NCBI GenBank assembly: GCA_013407085.1 | Contig: JACCGJ010003132.1 | Location: 24,028 to 88,027, forward strand | Reading direction: 5' to 3' | Source: Atriophallophorus winterbourni | Lineage: Eukaryota; Platyhelminthes; Trematoda; Plagiorchiida; Microphallidae | DNA length: 64,000 bases | Shown here: one piece after another, positions 1 to 11,599 of the stretch | How positions within the stretch are numbered: the first letter of the stretch is position 1 | Layout of the letters: every line of letters begins with the position of its first letter | Position numbers and translations under genes: made by a program | The notes under the pieces: model-generated | What the model saw: only the letters and a program-made list of their open reading frames with translations | Database searches by the model: none | Told to the model about the DNA's origin: nothing

Positions 1-870
1 ATTTTCAACCCTACTTATTTTACAAACTCCTCCCATTTTTCTTCTCCCTCACATGACGTACAGGAAATGCCGGAAATAATGTTTACCTCTGATGCGGTCC
101 ACAAGAAGATTTCATGTCTACGGCAATACTCTTCACCAGGACTCGACGGCATCCACCCTAGGATCCTGAAAGTAGTTGCATTTCACATATCTAATCTACT
201 TGCCACGTATTTCCAACGTTGTATGGACTCCGCCACTGTCCCCCAAGCTTGGAAAGAAGGTGTTATCACGCCTATCTTTAAAGGCGGTATCCGGTCGGAA
301 CCCGCAAATTATCGCCCCATTGTGCTGTTGTCAGTCATTTCTGAAGTCATGGGAGCATAATCCACGACCACCTTGTTTCACATCTGGAAAAAAATCGACT
401 TTTAATCACACAACAACACGGCTTTCGCGCCAACCGTTCATGCACTTCCAACTTGCTTCTCGCACGGGATGCCTGGACGAAATCTGTGGACGAAGGCATT
501 GGTGTCGATGCAGTATTTCTGGATTTCTCCAAGGCATTCGACCGCGTCGACCACGACATTCTTTTACTTAAACTCGCTGCCTGCGGCGTTGGGTCATCCT
601 TATTATCCTGGATGAAGTACTTTCTTCGCGACCGCTTCCTCTGTGTTCGTGTGCGTGACTGCTATTCTGCCCGCTTCCCAATCAAGTGCGGTCTGCCACA
701 AGGCTCCGTTCTTGGTCCCCGACTCTTCATCATTTTCATCAATGATATTGGCCAAAACATTGAATCGCCGTTCCTCCTATTTGCGGACGATGTCAAAATC
801 TGGCGCTCAGTCAAATCGCCAAGGGATTCAAACGTCCTACAAGATGACTTAGATCGTTTATGTGATGATA
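1..870 (+). mobile_element. CR1/Jockey-like LINE, reverse transcriptase fragment
   Basis: The middle of a non-LTR reverse transcriptase, cut by the window edge and read from two frames joined by one frameshift near 357-370. The first frame (67-360) has SPGLDGIHP and the NYRPI block. The second (453-870) has FLDFSKAFD, GLPQGSVLGP and the catalytic FADDVKIW. This motif order is that of CR1/Jockey-type LINEs. The frame loses RT similarity at about 870, where the leader of the next LTR element seems to begin, so that element may have landed in this LINE. The frameshift makes it a dead copy. Other CR1-like remains lie further right in the window. Confidence 0.85.
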
Positions 871-1055
871 TTTTACCGTTCCTGTTTTCTATTACTAACT
901 GTATTCCTATTTCGCACCTTAGTATTACCGTTCTATATTCCAGATTGCATACCTCGGTTTCTAGAAGATTGAAGCCTAGTTCTCGGGCCTTCGTCTTTTG
1001 ATATTCTTACAATCGGATCTAACATTCATAATCATAACAATTTAATCTTCTAGAA

Positions 1056-2684
1056 ATGGATCGACTACTTCGTCCTGAACGCTTTGAAACCGCCCTAAAT
1101 GCATCTGATGCTGCAGACTCGTGGGAACATTGGTTCTATACATTCACAAACTTTCTTGATGTTATAGACTCACATAAGCCAGACAAATTAAAGACACTCA
1201 TCTATTTCCTTTCCCCGTCTGTGTATAAACTCGTGTTTCAATGCACTTCCTATGAATCAGCTATTTCTACTCTGCAGTCAACCTACGTACAATCGAAGAA
1301 CGAAGTTTTTGCTCGACATCTACTAGCTACGTGTAAGCAAGATTCCAGCGAAAGCCTCGATCATTTTTTGCAGCGACTCCGCTCGCTCTCACGGGACTGT
1401 AACTTCAAATCTGTAACTGCTGTCGAGTATCAAGACGAAGCCGTACGTGATGCTTTCATTACGGGAATGTCTTCGAATTCTATCCGACAACGCTTGCTTG
1501 AAAATAAATTTCTAGACATCCAAACTGCTTTTGACCAAGCCAAGTCTCTAGACATGGCGCAGAAGCAATCACATTCTTACACATCACCCATCCAGGAAAT
1601 TCCTTGTAACACTGTGCAAACAGAAATGCATAGCCACCAAAACATACCGATAGATTCAGTCCCAAATAAAACGTTGGCCAGCATCAACCGGAAGCTCCAA
1701 GGCCTTTGCTACTTTTGTGGTTATGATAGACATCCTCGTCACAAGTGTCCTGCTCGTGATGCAGTCTGCAAGGCATGTGGAAAAATGGGACATTTTCGCT
1801 CGGTATGCCGTTCTTCCAAATCTGATAAACATGTTGCATCTGCATCACTATTTGTAGCATCCTCTGTCATCACCGCTGCTGCTCCAGCTTGTCTTTCAAA
1901 TGCAACCACTAAAGTCATTGTGAACGGTGTGAAGTTAGATGCATTGATCGATACTGGAAGTTCAGAAATTTTTGTATGCGAATCCATTGTTCAGAGGCAT
2001 AAATTTCCTACATATCAGTCACACAGCGAAATCATTTTAGCTTCTACACAATTACGAAGCCATACCAAGGGACATTGTGTTGTTTCTTTGTCGCATAACG
2101 GAACAGTATATAACGATGTTAAGCTTTCCGTCCTCCCACACTTGTGCACTGATATCCTTCTCGGACATGACTTTTTAAAACATCACGAAAGCGTTCAACT
2201 CTCGTTCCAGGGCGATCGCCCTACCTTCTCTGTATGTGGTCTCACGACATCTAGTCTGCCCGCGCCTACGTTATTTGCGCATTTATCGCCGGCATGCCAA
2301 CCAATACGAATTAAATCACGGCGGTTTAGCCAAGCTGACGAATCGTTTATCAAATCTGAAGTAAACAGATTAGTTACTGACGGTATAATTGAACCATCCA
2401 AGTCTCCTTGGCGTGCCCAGGTGCTCGTAACCACAAATGAACGTCAAAAGAAGCGTATGGTGATTGATTACAGTCAAACCATCAATCGTTTCACTGAACT
2501 TGATGCGTACCCCCTGCCTCGTATAGACGCCATCATTGAAAAGATATGCCGCTATGAAGTATACAGTACACTTGATCTAGAAAGCGCGTATCATCAAATC
2601 CCTATCAGAGAAGACGAGAAAAATTCACTGCATTTGAGGCTTGTAATAATCTGTATCAATTTTGCAGAATACCATTCGGTGTGA
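1056..2684 (+). pseudogene. Gag-protease-RT open frame of the Mag-like element
   Basis: A 542-residue frame starting at the ATG at 1056. Residues 1-200 are a retrotransposon capsid-like Gag. Two CCHC knuckles sit at about 217-252 (CYFCGYDRHPRHKC and CKACGKMGHFRSVC). The protease active site reads ALIDTGSS at about 296-303. Reverse transcriptase begins around residue 425 and includes YSTLDLESAYHQIPI. The natural frame leaves at about 2620, where an extra base in an A run shifts translation; the RT continues in the next frame. The encoded products would package element RNA, process the polyprotein and copy RNA to DNA, but this copy cannot make full-length Pol. Confidence 0.85.
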
Positions 2685-3284
2685 CTAATGGTGTAGCTTG
2701 CTTCCAGCGCGCTATCGATGAATTAATTCGCAAAGAAAATCTCGATGGAACATATGTTTATGTTGACAATATCACGGTTTGTGAAAAAGATATAGCTGAG
2801 CAGAATCGCAACTTGGATAAATTCTTACACATTGCTAAACAGTACGGATTGACACTCAACAACAAGAAGTGCATTTTTGCTGCGAATGAGATTTGTTTAT
2901 TAGGATATAACGTTTTATTCGGGAAGATCAAACCTGATCCGGATCGCTTTAAACCATTAATTCTCCTTCCTCCGCCTACGGATCTGAAGTCACAGCAACG
3001 GGTAATTGGTATGTTTGCGTACTATTCTCAGTGGTTTTCGAAATTCCGATAAAGTTCACCCCCTCATCCACTACACGGAGTTTCCGTTGTCTAAAGATCT
3101 CTTACGTAGCTATGAAGCTCTCAAGGCAGAATTAATGGAAGCTGCAGTAATGACCGTAGACCGAAACGTGCCTTTGGTGGTCGAAACTGATGCATCTGAC
3201 TGCCGAGCGTGGGTGGCTACAATCCGTGACGTCAACGAAGCCGACTCATCTTCCAAGAGGAGAGGAGCCACTCGTGTGGACTAG
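2650..3284 (+). pseudogene. RT end and RNase H start of the Mag-like element (frameshifted)
   Basis: Continuation of Pol in two further frames. 2650-3052 holds the RT palm with PFGVTNG and YVDNITVCEKD. The second catalytic aspartate of YxDD is Asn here; I recall YxDN from Mag-type elements, so it may be ancestral rather than damage. A second shift near 3040 leads into 3006-3284, which has the start of RNase H (VVETDASDC). Similarity fades before the RNase H domain is complete. The small frame at 3294-3494 shows no integrase motif. Confidence 0.75.
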
Positions 3285-3500
3285 GAACTGAACTTGGTTG
3301 TCAGACGCTGTTTGAGATGCACGACATACATGACCGTTTTGTGGGCACGTTTTACGAATGCATCATCGCCAATTACCATACCGCGCTTTGTTCGCAGTCT
3401 GATGGAGGCTGAAAGAGAGCCTTATAGCCAGTCGATAACTTCGCACACTGAGATGAGGAAGCTTGCCGTAGCAAACCGATGTCAGTGGCCATAATGTATC

Positions 3501-3814
3501 TCTGATTCCTCACACCCAGTTATACAAACGAAGTATTATATATGCGACCACAATAATTTGTTTTTTCTCCGCCGTTCCTCTTTTTAATTGTTATATTTCT
3601 TTTTAACAAACGTTACCGCACATTGTTTCTATAGTTTTAACGTCGTGTGTACACTATTCTACTTTTCCCACAATGTCAACGACAGTCGAAATATTATGTA
3701 ACGTTTTTGTTCGCAATAAATGTTGATTATTCTTTAATTGAAATCGATATTCTAATCGCTTTTGCCTTATAAGTTTTTTAAGTTTGTTAAACGCTCTCAT
3801 CTTTGTTTTCAAAC
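3501..3814 (+). other. Upstream flank of the prefoldin gene
   Basis: No gene seen. AT- and pyrimidine-rich sequence between the dead LTR element and prefoldin subunit 5. It may contain the tail of the LTR element and the prefoldin promoter. No TATA box or other element is distinctive enough to call. Confidence 0.4.
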
Positions 3815-3816
3815 AG
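3803..3816 (+). promoter_or_regulatory. 3' splice acceptor ahead of the prefoldin start (possible trans-splice site)
   Basis: A pyrimidine tract ending TTTTCAAACAG (AG at 3815-3816) lies 31 bases before the ATG at 3848. It could end a 5'UTR intron or accept a spliced leader, as many flatworm messages do. Trans-splicing is inference. Confidence 0.45.
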
Positions 3817-3847
3817 ATTTACTTTGTTCTTTCTCCGAGCTCTACAA

Positions 3848-4346
3848 ATGGCACAAGAGACTGTTAGTATTCATGATTTATCCATCCCACAACTGCAAGA
3901 GCTCGCTCGCCAATATGACCAAAAGATTCAATTTATCACGTCTTCCATTCAGCAACTCCGGTCGTTGCAAAGCCAATTCTCGGCATCAAAAGCTTGCCTG
4001 AAAGACTTCACTCCAGAAAATAATAATGCGGATATTTTAGTACCTTTAACCTCTACGCTCTGTGTCCCTGGAAATTTGAGTGACACGGCGCACGTTATTG
4101 TTGACATCGGTACTGGCTATTTTTCCGAAATGGTGAGTCGGCCGACATCCCCTAATTACAATATTTCAGACAATAGATCAAGCAGACCAATATTTCACAA
4201 GGAGAATCGACTACATCACTAAACACATACAAGAAATCACGCCAGTTTTAGAGGAAAAGTCCCAGGTGCATCGATCGATCAGTTCCGTTTTGGAACTAAA
4301 AGTTCAAGAATTTGTGCGATCCCAGGCAACAACTGCCAGTTCGTGA
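3848..4346 (+). CDS. PFDN5: Prefoldin subunit 5
   Basis: Alpha-class subunit of the hexameric prefoldin chaperone, which passes nascent actin and tubulin to the CCT/TRiC chaperonin in the cytosol. Exon 1 (3848-4132, 95 codons) starts MAQETVSIHDLSIPQL and contains LVPLTSTLCVPG and HVIVDIGTGYF, the beta-hairpin signature of PFDN5. A donor GTGAGT at 4133 and acceptor TTTCAG ending at 4169 bound a 37-bp intron. Exon 2 (4170-4346) stays in phase through RRIDYITKHIQEITPVLEEK to TGA. The spliced protein is 153 residues, against 154 in human as I recall it, with coiled-coil helices at both ends. There are no internal breaks, so it is probably functional. AATAAA follows at 4371 and again at 4410. The neighbours are transposons, so the context adds nothing about function. 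Confidence 0.96.
4133..4169 (+). other. 37-bp intron of the prefoldin gene
   Basis: GTGAGT...TTTCAG, phase 0. Removing it joins YFSEM to TIDQADQYF and restores the prefoldin frame. Tiny introns near the 5' end of genes are known from schistosomes. Confidence 0.92.
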
Positions 4347-4370
4347 TTGATCTTATTTCTTTGTTGCATG

Positions 4371-4415
4371 AATAAACTATGGTGTTTTAAGTCAAGCGTT
4401 TTGATTGCTAATAAA
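4371..4415 (+). terminator. Polyadenylation signals of the prefoldin gene
   Basis: Two AATAAA hexamers, at 4371-4376 (25 bases after the stop) and 4410-4415. The first alone would give a very short 3'UTR. Confidence 0.7.
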
Positions 4416-4620
4416 CGTGGTTTTAAAAATGTGTTTGTCGTTTTCCTACAACTCTAACTAAGAGTATCATTAAAGTTTGCATTTAGTTTAACAAATTTCA
4501 CTTAATGCCATATAGTTTGTTGCAAAAAACTTACTCTCGTATTGTAATTACCTTATCATTATGATAATTGATTATCGACGCCAACTTTGCACGGTGAATG
4601 CAAAATAACAATTCTGGTGC

Positions 4621-4920
4621 ATGGCAAAGTGTTGCACGCTCGTTAACGACGCGTCAGCTAATATGCTGTTAGGCTGCCCAAGAAAAGACAGATATGGGAA
4701 TCACGATCTGGCAGTGAGACTAGATTATTTTCTGCATACAGCTCAATACCAATGGGAAATCCGTTCAGTACTGTTGTCTGCACAGAAGAGATTTGCGCGA
4801 TCGCATAACACGGCGTTGCATGTTCAAAGCCGTAGGAGTTGTAACCTTTTGTACAGTGATTTCAAAATTAGCCATTCGGTCATCATTCATCTTTCGTTTC
4901 CGCATTTCTCCCCTTATTAA
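4621..4920 (+). CDS. Unassigned open frame, 99 codons
   Basis: ATG-initiated frame that I do not recognise. It is richer in G and C and in Arg/Ala codons than its surroundings, with CPRKDRYGNHD near the N-terminus and a basic middle. No signal peptide, membrane segment or known motif is visible. It ends exactly where the RTE-like element begins on the other strand. It could be a true small gene, an exon, or the remnant of another mobile element. Function unknown. Confidence 0.25.
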   Translation: MAKCCTLVNDASANMLLGCPRKDRYGNHDLAVRLDYFLHTAQYQWEIRSVLLSAQKRFARSHNTALHVQSRRSCNLLYSDFKISHSVIIHLSFPHFSPY

Positions 4921-7900
4921 CTAGCTTTCTTCAGCATTAGTCACTTTGTCCATCGACGCTATGTTCAAGAGACGACGTATGCTTAGTAGATGGAAAGCAT
5001 TCAGCAATCGTTCGTGTCGCGTGGGTGGTCTAAGTTTCACTGCCGTACACTAAAGCATTTAGTACATACGCGCTGTATACCATCATCTTTGTCTTTACAG
5101 TCAGCTTGCGGTCACCCCAAACACGAGAGTTCAATCGGGACAAAATGACAGCTGCTCTGCCAATCCGCTTATCAATCTCGGTGTCTAGCGATAGGCTATC
5201 CGCAATGGTTGACCAATATATGTGAAATGATGTACTGGTTCGAGCTGATAGTTTCCAACAGTGATAGCGATGGAGGCGAAAGAATCCATCGATCAAGGAG
5301 TTTGGTCTTACTCATGCTGATTGTTAGCCCAATATCTGTGCATGCCGACGAAAAACAGTCCATCAGCGACTGGAGGTTTTCTTGGGAGTGAACAATAATT
5401 TCTGCATCGTCGGCAAACAGATGAGCAACGGATTTATCACATTCCGTGCCTTGCTTTGTGCTCTCAACCGGTTCAGGTTGAAAGGCTTGCCATCACCGCG
5501 TGCGTAGGTAAATGCCTTCTGTTCTCGTTTTAAAAGCGTGCTTCAGAAGCTGAGCAAAGAAAATGCCGAATAGCGTGGGAGCAAGAACACATCCTTCTTT
5601 GACGCCTCGGCGAACTTCAAACGCTTCTGAACTGAAACCGTTAAAATCGACTGGGCCCTTCGTGCCTGAGTGGAACGAAATAACGATTTGTAACAGTCTT
5701 GGCGTGCGATATGTGATGTGAAAGCACAAGCCTGATCCAGGCAAAGTGCCGCACATGACTGCGCGTGGGCTGAAATACTGTCAGGTTGCCCAGGCCTAGA
5801 CATGACAAAAGAAATAGGAAGAAAATAGAAATGGTAGTGAAACTCCAGTGTGTTTCAGCATGCAGCTCACTAACGGTGGCCAATTACTTAAGCACGATGT
5901 TAGCCGCACTTCACAGAAATATTGCACATCCGTAGACCACTGCAAGGATCTTCGCTTATGTGCCCCGGTGGGAAAGAGTCCGAAACTCTCAGCAACGAAC
6001 CCAAACCTAACAATGGGATGGTCAAAGTTTAATCCTTTTGTGAATCCAAGAAACTGATAAAGCAGTGCAGCGAAAACACTATCAGCTTCAACGGAGATTC
6101 CTCAGTGGCATAATTATCTTGCAATGTATGTGTGGCAAACACTTTTCGCATCCTCAAATTTTGTGGGCAGCCTATCAGATCAAGCATTTTGAAAAGACTC
6201 TCCATACTGACGTAGTCGAATGACTTCGTTAAATCAATAAAAACGGCGCATAATGTCATACGCTGTTCCCGACAATTTTCTTGAAGTTGTATCAGGGAGA
6301 AGATCATGTCAACGGATAATCTTCGCACGAAGAAGCCACATTAAAATTCAACGTAAATTCTATCAGCCAAAACTTGTAGCCGGATCTGTAGGTCTTTAGC
6401 AAACAATTTGTCTACAACATTCAGTCGCCCCCTATCACCCTTATTCTTGAATAGCTTAATGATATTTGTGTCTCGCATCTCTTGTCGAACACACTCCTGC
6501 CAGCACTGAAGAATCAAATGATGAAGAAGCTGTAATAATACTGTTCTACAACATTTGATGAGCTCAGGTGGAATTCCGTCGTCATTAGGGGCCTTCCCAT
6601 TCGCTATGCGGTCGATTGCCCTGTTGAACTCATCAAGAGTAGGGCTAGTATCTAGATATTAAATAGTTGGCAACCGCTCAACATTTTTTAGTACATGCGG
6701 TAAAACCGTACTGTCCTTAGAGTAGAGAGAGTAGAAGTGCTCTACCCATTTTTCCATCTGCTGAGTTTTGTCGACAATCGGGTTATCAGATACAGATTTA
6801 ATGAGAGCCGTTTTAAGTTTGTTTGAACCAATGGCTCTCTTTATCCCATCACACCGTGAAATTTTCCAATATCCGTAGCTTTTTGGATACAGGCTAATTT
6901 CAGTCCAATAGTCATTTGCACATCGTCTTGCAATCTGTCGGACGTTATTGCTAGCTGTTCTTAGAGGTCGTAAGTTTTCATCTGTTGGCTGATGATCGTT
7001 TCTCATCCAACATTGCACTCATCTCAGTAGATTTGGCTTCGAACCAGTCGCTCGTTCGAACTTTTTCCGGACCGTATGTGGAAAAAGAGACTCGGTGTAT
7101 GCAGCTTTTTAGCAATTCCTTGTCTTTAGGCCGATTTGGTTTAGGTTCTCTTGTTGAACTCGGCTGTGAAGGCTTTCGCGAATCGCGCAGCTAGATTTGG
7201 TTCGCACATGCGAGTGACGTCTATCCTTGTTTTAGCAGACAATTTTGTGCGGTGAAATCTCGTGGGGAAGCTTCAGTTTTGCGCAGACCATTGAATGATC
7301 AGTATCGCTGTCGGCGCATCCATTACCACTACACAGTTTTTTGTGGCACGTTTTTGAGGACTGTTGTGAGGTTATGATAAAAAGTGTCATTTTCAGCAGG
7401 TGTCACAGAAAGCGTCTTCGCATAAACGTTGATCAACGTAATGGTACCAGTAATGTACTTCAGATTTAGAGTCCAAATCAGTTCGCTCCCGTTGTTGCTA
7501 GGTTCTGCTGCTTTTATTAGGCTGTTTCGCACAACAAACCCAACTCCACGCAGTCGAGGCTCATCAAAACCCCTTCCTTTCCAAAAATCTAATTTCTTTC
7601 TGTTAGCATACCAGTGTCTAGTAATCGCGTCTCTTGCAGGACCGCCACGACGCGCTTCAGCTTTTTTAGCTCATTGTTGATCACCGCTGATTTTCTTACG
7701 CCTCTGATATTCGTGACGTCGTCATGAAACCCTGGAAGCATTGACCGGACCTTCCGGTTTCAGAACTGACCTTCGTTATTTAATAATTAGCTGTTGCGAA
7801 AAAAATACAGTCTGCTTGTCGGTTGATTCCTAATCATGCTCCGCATGCAGCCAATGAGGATACCAGACCGTGGCGAGACTTCACTTTATTGGCTGGGGGT

Positions 7901-8306
7901 TGCCCAGCTTGATGGGGGCGGTAGGCGTCCAACGAGACCTAAAAATCTCCTCCACCGTCGGAAGCAGCCCCAGGCGCTAAGCTGTATGCCAGTCGAGCCA
8001 TAGCTTTTAACCGGTATCTGCTGCCTCCCGTGTTATTATCCGTAGAAGCCGAATGGAGTGCCCTCTCCATTGGTGCGTTGAGATGTACGCCCGGCAGTTC
8101 AATATTGAGAACTAGCTGTTGCCCATGCAGCAAGTTTTCTCTCTCCACGGCACCAAAGGAACAGCTAGACTGATACGTTGGGACAACATTGTTGTCGCAG
8201 GAATTGGCAGGACGAAGTTGAATACAACTTCGGTCTGCCTAACGGGACTCCGGATTTTTCCTCGAGGTTGACTCCTGAAGCCTTTTCCATGATTGGATGT
8301 AGCCAC
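4921..8306 (-). mobile_element. RTE-like LINE, copy 1, degenerate
   Basis: Read from 8306 down to 4921, this has the order of an RTE-type LINE in broken frames. The 5' leader and N-terminus lie near 8306-7740. Endonuclease pieces are at 7740-7329 (VVAVLQETRLLDTG, then TITLINVYAKTLS). The linker is at 7018-6659 (NDYWTEISL, QMEKWVEHFYSL). The RT is at 6540-5400, with FIDLTKSFDYVS, RRGVKEGCVLAPTLFG and FADDAEI. The post-RT domain is at 5296-5030 (LDTEIDKRIGRAA). Stops and shifts separate each block. The 3' end stops at 4921 within a stretch that copy 2 (49325-51140) carries on past, so copy 1 lacks the 3' terminal finger region. The frame at 6985-7680 on the plus strand is its shadow. Confidence 0.85.
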
Positions 8307-9100
8307 AAGGCAGTAGAGGTTTGATATAAGGGTCTTAATTATCGCTAAGGCGAGATATTGCTGATTTCTGTCAAACTCAATGATAGAATTTGTACGACTG
8401 AATAATCTGTCCTTCCTTAGACGTACTCAATAATCGATTGAGGAATCACGTTTGCTCGCAAATGCAGTGATGAGGAAGGCTAAATATAATGACTGAAGAC
8501 TATTTTGCTTAAGGATCTGTCAACCTTGGTGAATCGGTTCAGGGTGTAAGGAAACATAATATTCGGGTATTCAATTTTAGCCGAAGTAGTAGATTAGAAC
8601 AAATGACTTTTGGAAATCCGTTATCAAGTATTTGGTTCCAAGCAAGGTGATTATTTTCTCATTGTTTCACCCAGGTTAATGTATTCTGTCTAGCGAAAAT
8701 AGGATTCTGTTGTCTCGCAGCATACATTTGCCATCGCCTTAATGATATTAGACTGAATTTCACCTATTCTCTTAACGAAAATTCGCCTCTCTTAATCAAC
8801 CATTTCACTCTAAGTGCATTACACCTAACGAGCATTTATAAGGTTTGTAGCATTTTGTCACCAAATGACTGCTTATACACCAGTACTGACAAGTCTCCCA
8901 CTGCACTTACCCATTTAACAATTCAAATCCGGTTACTAGCTTTTCATCTAGATTTGAGCTCTGTCATTAACGCTCAATCGGCATCTAAATACACAATCCT
9001 TATAATTTTAAATACAATACGAATTCAAGCAAGTATTTATTAATTTGGAATTCAAGTTCAATGAAATAAAACCTTGAGACTGAAAATTAAATTGTGTAGG
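8307..9100. other. No gene seen
   Basis: AT-rich sequence with many stops in all frames. I see no repeat family, exon or RNA gene that I can support. Confidence 0.4.
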
Positions 9101-9106
9101 GTTCAG

Positions 9107-9244
9107 ATGAATAGCGAGATTCAATCTGAATGCAGCAACGTTGAAATTGACCCTCCGTTTCTGTCTTTCATGAGTTCATTTCTTCACGAAACTGAAAGAA
9201 AAATTGACACTATGACGTCTGTTCCAAAAACGTTCCTTACATAA
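9107..9244 (+). CDS. Possible small coding exon, 45 residues
   Basis: An acceptor-like TTCAG abuts the ATG at 9107 and is followed by 45 open codons with coding-like composition, including EIDPPFLSFMSSFLHETERK, to TAA. The splice site next to the ATG is the same arrangement seen at the RNase T2 start in this window. No family is recognised and no AATAAA is close by, so this may be chance. There is no link to the neighbouring Flattop-like exon, which is on the other strand. Confidence 0.25.
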   Translation: MNSEIQSECSNVEIDPPFLSFMSSFLHETERKIDTMTSVPKTFLT

Positions 9245-10019
9245 TTTTGACTTTTTATTGTAAAAAGTATTAATAATCATGGCCTTTTCAAAGAACATTT
9301 TAAGTTAGATATTTGATCTTGCTTTCAAGCCTTCCTAGTGTTTTTGTTAACCACGAACCGATTTTGATAATGTTTACTCATGGATCCGGTGTGGCACAAC
9401 GGATATGACGAACGACTTTCAATTGGAAGGATCAACGGTGGAATCCCATTCGGTTACACATTTCGGGAAATGCGCTTAACCCACGTCCCTACCGTACCCT
9501 GGTGTAAAATGGCTGCCGACAAGGATTGGGGAATAATTGCGAAAGCTTGGTATCTCTCCAGTTGTCGAAATATTATCAGCTATACTGGTTCATCTTAAAG
9601 AAATCGGAGATAAGCACCAGTTTTAGGGGCTTCATGGCCTGATCAAGACTTAATAAATCACGTATAGAGGAATACTTATCAAAATACTTTCCCGTGCATC
9701 GTAGCTAAGGCTTCAATGAAGGGTTTCACGTTTCGAATATTGAATTATTATTGAATATTAAATTAAAACTTACGATTAGCTTACATAGACCTAGCCACAT
9801 TGTAGGGCTAGTCATAAATGTTTGTTAATTGAGTGGTATCCTAGTACCATCTTCAATGAGCAAAGCCATATCGCTTGTATTATTTCGTGATAATGAAACC
9901 AAGAATAGACACCGCCATTATGGTTACTACTTGTTTCGTTGAGAAAGAATAAGAAAATGGTATTTGAAAATATTCGAGACCGATCGGAAGTCCATAATCA
10001 TGAAAATAAAGTTTGCAAT
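9245..10019. other. No assignable gene
   Basis: Contains an open stretch at 9380-9598 (plus), less AT-rich than its flanks and starting from ATG, with no recognisable domain. The antisense of the same stretch is also fairly open, so I do not call it. The rest is AT-rich. Confidence 0.35.
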
Positions 10020-10931
10020 GAATCAGTTATAGCAAGTTTTGGTAACGTTTCGCTTCTGAACACAGAAGCTTCGTCAGACCAAGGGTGTCGGTATGAACGG
10101 TGTTCAGGTCTAAATGGCATTTTCTTGACCAATCCTGATTTCTCTAAGCTAGATAGGGGAGATCAAGACAATTGATCACCCCCTAAATTGTTTATTAAAT
10201 GTACAAGTGTGAACAGCGTCTGCTGACACTGCTCACATAATCATGTGCGCATTATGTGTTATGTTCGTTAATCGTTATCCGCTGCAGAACTGAACGCCAG
10301 ATTGTTGAGATATCCGCCCCATCTACCTTATTCGCCGCATTAGCCCCAGCCTTTGTTATTTCAACAGCCTCGGCGTGTAGTCTTCCCGTATATTATTTCA
10401 CACCCCGTCTTATCACTTCCACGTTATCAAGATCTACGCTGTGTCCAGTGTCTAGCACCTGTTCAGCTATGGCAGAATCCTGAATCAGTGATTGATATTC
10501 ACTGAGATTGCGGGGTTGCTTTCCCACTCGTTTCCTGTGTTCGTTTACACTAGTGCAAAGTTCTCTAGACGTTTGCCCAATGTAAACACCCGCGCAACCC
10601 TTGCATTTGATTTCATAGATGCAGTTTGTCGCACAACCTAAAGCAGTCTTATCTTTGAGATGCATTAATACGGAGCTGAGAGTTCGACCTCCCTTATATG
10701 TTACTCTAATACCTGCGTTATTCAAGATTAGACTTATTCCTTCGGAGGTGCTTTTGGCATACGGTAGAGATACCGTAGCTTAATCAAGTTCTTGGGGTAA
10801 CCATGATTTGCAAGTCGGCGACTGACTTCTTCATGAGCTCGTCTCTTCCCTGCATAATCGCTGCAGAGGCGGTCAACCTTGTAGAACAGCGATTTTGCAA
10901 CGGACTGAAATAAGAAAATGGTATCTGTCAA
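10020..10931 (-). mobile_element. Penelope-like element, copy A (RT tail, GIY-YIG endonuclease, 3'UTR)
   Basis: Read from 10931 leftwards. The end of the RT domain is at 10931-10734 (ANHGYPKNLIKLRY). A frame break near 10730 follows. The endonuclease module at 10725-10256 includes GIRVTYKGGRT, TNCIYEIKC and GVYIGQTSRE, the GIY-YIG core. Its conserved tail has AEQVLDTGHSVDLDNV and ISTIWRS. One in-frame stop lies near 10390. A 3'UTR segment shared with copies B, C and D (GGTCTGACGAAGC, then GAAACGTTACC) lies at about 10090-10030. Penelope-like elements pair a telomerase-related RT with a GIY-YIG nuclease. This copy lacks most of the RT and is dead. Confidence 0.88.
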
Positions 10932-11599
10932 CCTGCGTCGCCTTCTGACCGATTCCGGGATTTCGATTTGCTACAGTCTAGTAGCTCAAGTTTGTCTTAT
11001 TTTTAATGTTGAAAAGAAACTCAATCTTCGAGATTTTCTGATGAGATTTAATTGAAAGGGAACCTACACCGTGTTCGATGACTTTGTCGCTTGTTGTTAG
11101 ATTAAGTATCCTGATACAAAATCCTATTTTAATACCATATGATGTGAACGTAGTTATTATTTCACTGATATATTTAATTCTTCACTGTCATTTATCTCCA
11201 TGAATTATCATTGCCGTTACAGCTGTCCTGCCCATGTACAGTTGCTGGTCATCTAACCGTAACTAATTCACATTTGACTGGGCAGAGCTTTAATCGTCAA
11301 GTAAACCAAACCTTAACTGCAAATTTTTTAGCATGGTGAACAAGCGTTTTTTTGTATAACTACCGATCGAAGCTGCTGTGATTGCTCAATTTTTAAATTA
11401 CCACACCAGTCAACATTGCCTCATTTCTTATACTGGTCCCGCTTTACATATCGATGATCACGAATTGGTAGTAGCACTGCGTACACGCTTTTTAACAAAT
11501 CTACGTATTGTTAATATGAATTCACAGGCATGGATCCAGTGAGTGTCGTAGTCAGTGGCTGAAAATGTTGCGAGACTGTTGTGTTTCTCTGCGCTAGAC
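10932..11599. other. No gene seen
   Basis: AT-rich spacer between two oppositely oriented Penelope-like copies. No exon, repeat or RNA gene is supported. Confidence 0.4.

Larger units (their letters stand above)
871..3500 (+). mobile_element. Ty3/gypsy LTR retrotransposon, Mag-like, degenerate
   Basis: Gag-pro-pol element reading left to right. Gag, two CCHC zinc knuckles, an aspartic protease and reverse transcriptase are present; RNase H is only begun and no integrase is seen. Domain order and the YVDN form of the RT active site resemble Mag-lineage elements; this placement is from memory of the family, not a search. Pol is broken by frameshifts near 2620 (an A run) and 3040, and the 3' half is missing. 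Clear LTRs could not be delimited. Both 871-1055 and 3500-3640 contain weakly similar pyrimidine-rich sequence around CCGTTCCT, which may be LTR remnants. Confidence 0.75.

Noticed and set aside
6985..7680. Plus-strand open frames of 69-83 codons
   Set aside because: Antisense shadows of the RTE endonuclease/linker, whose motifs are on the minus strand.
9380..9598. 72-codon plus-strand frame
   Set aside because: No motif; antisense also fairly open; may be an old repeat.
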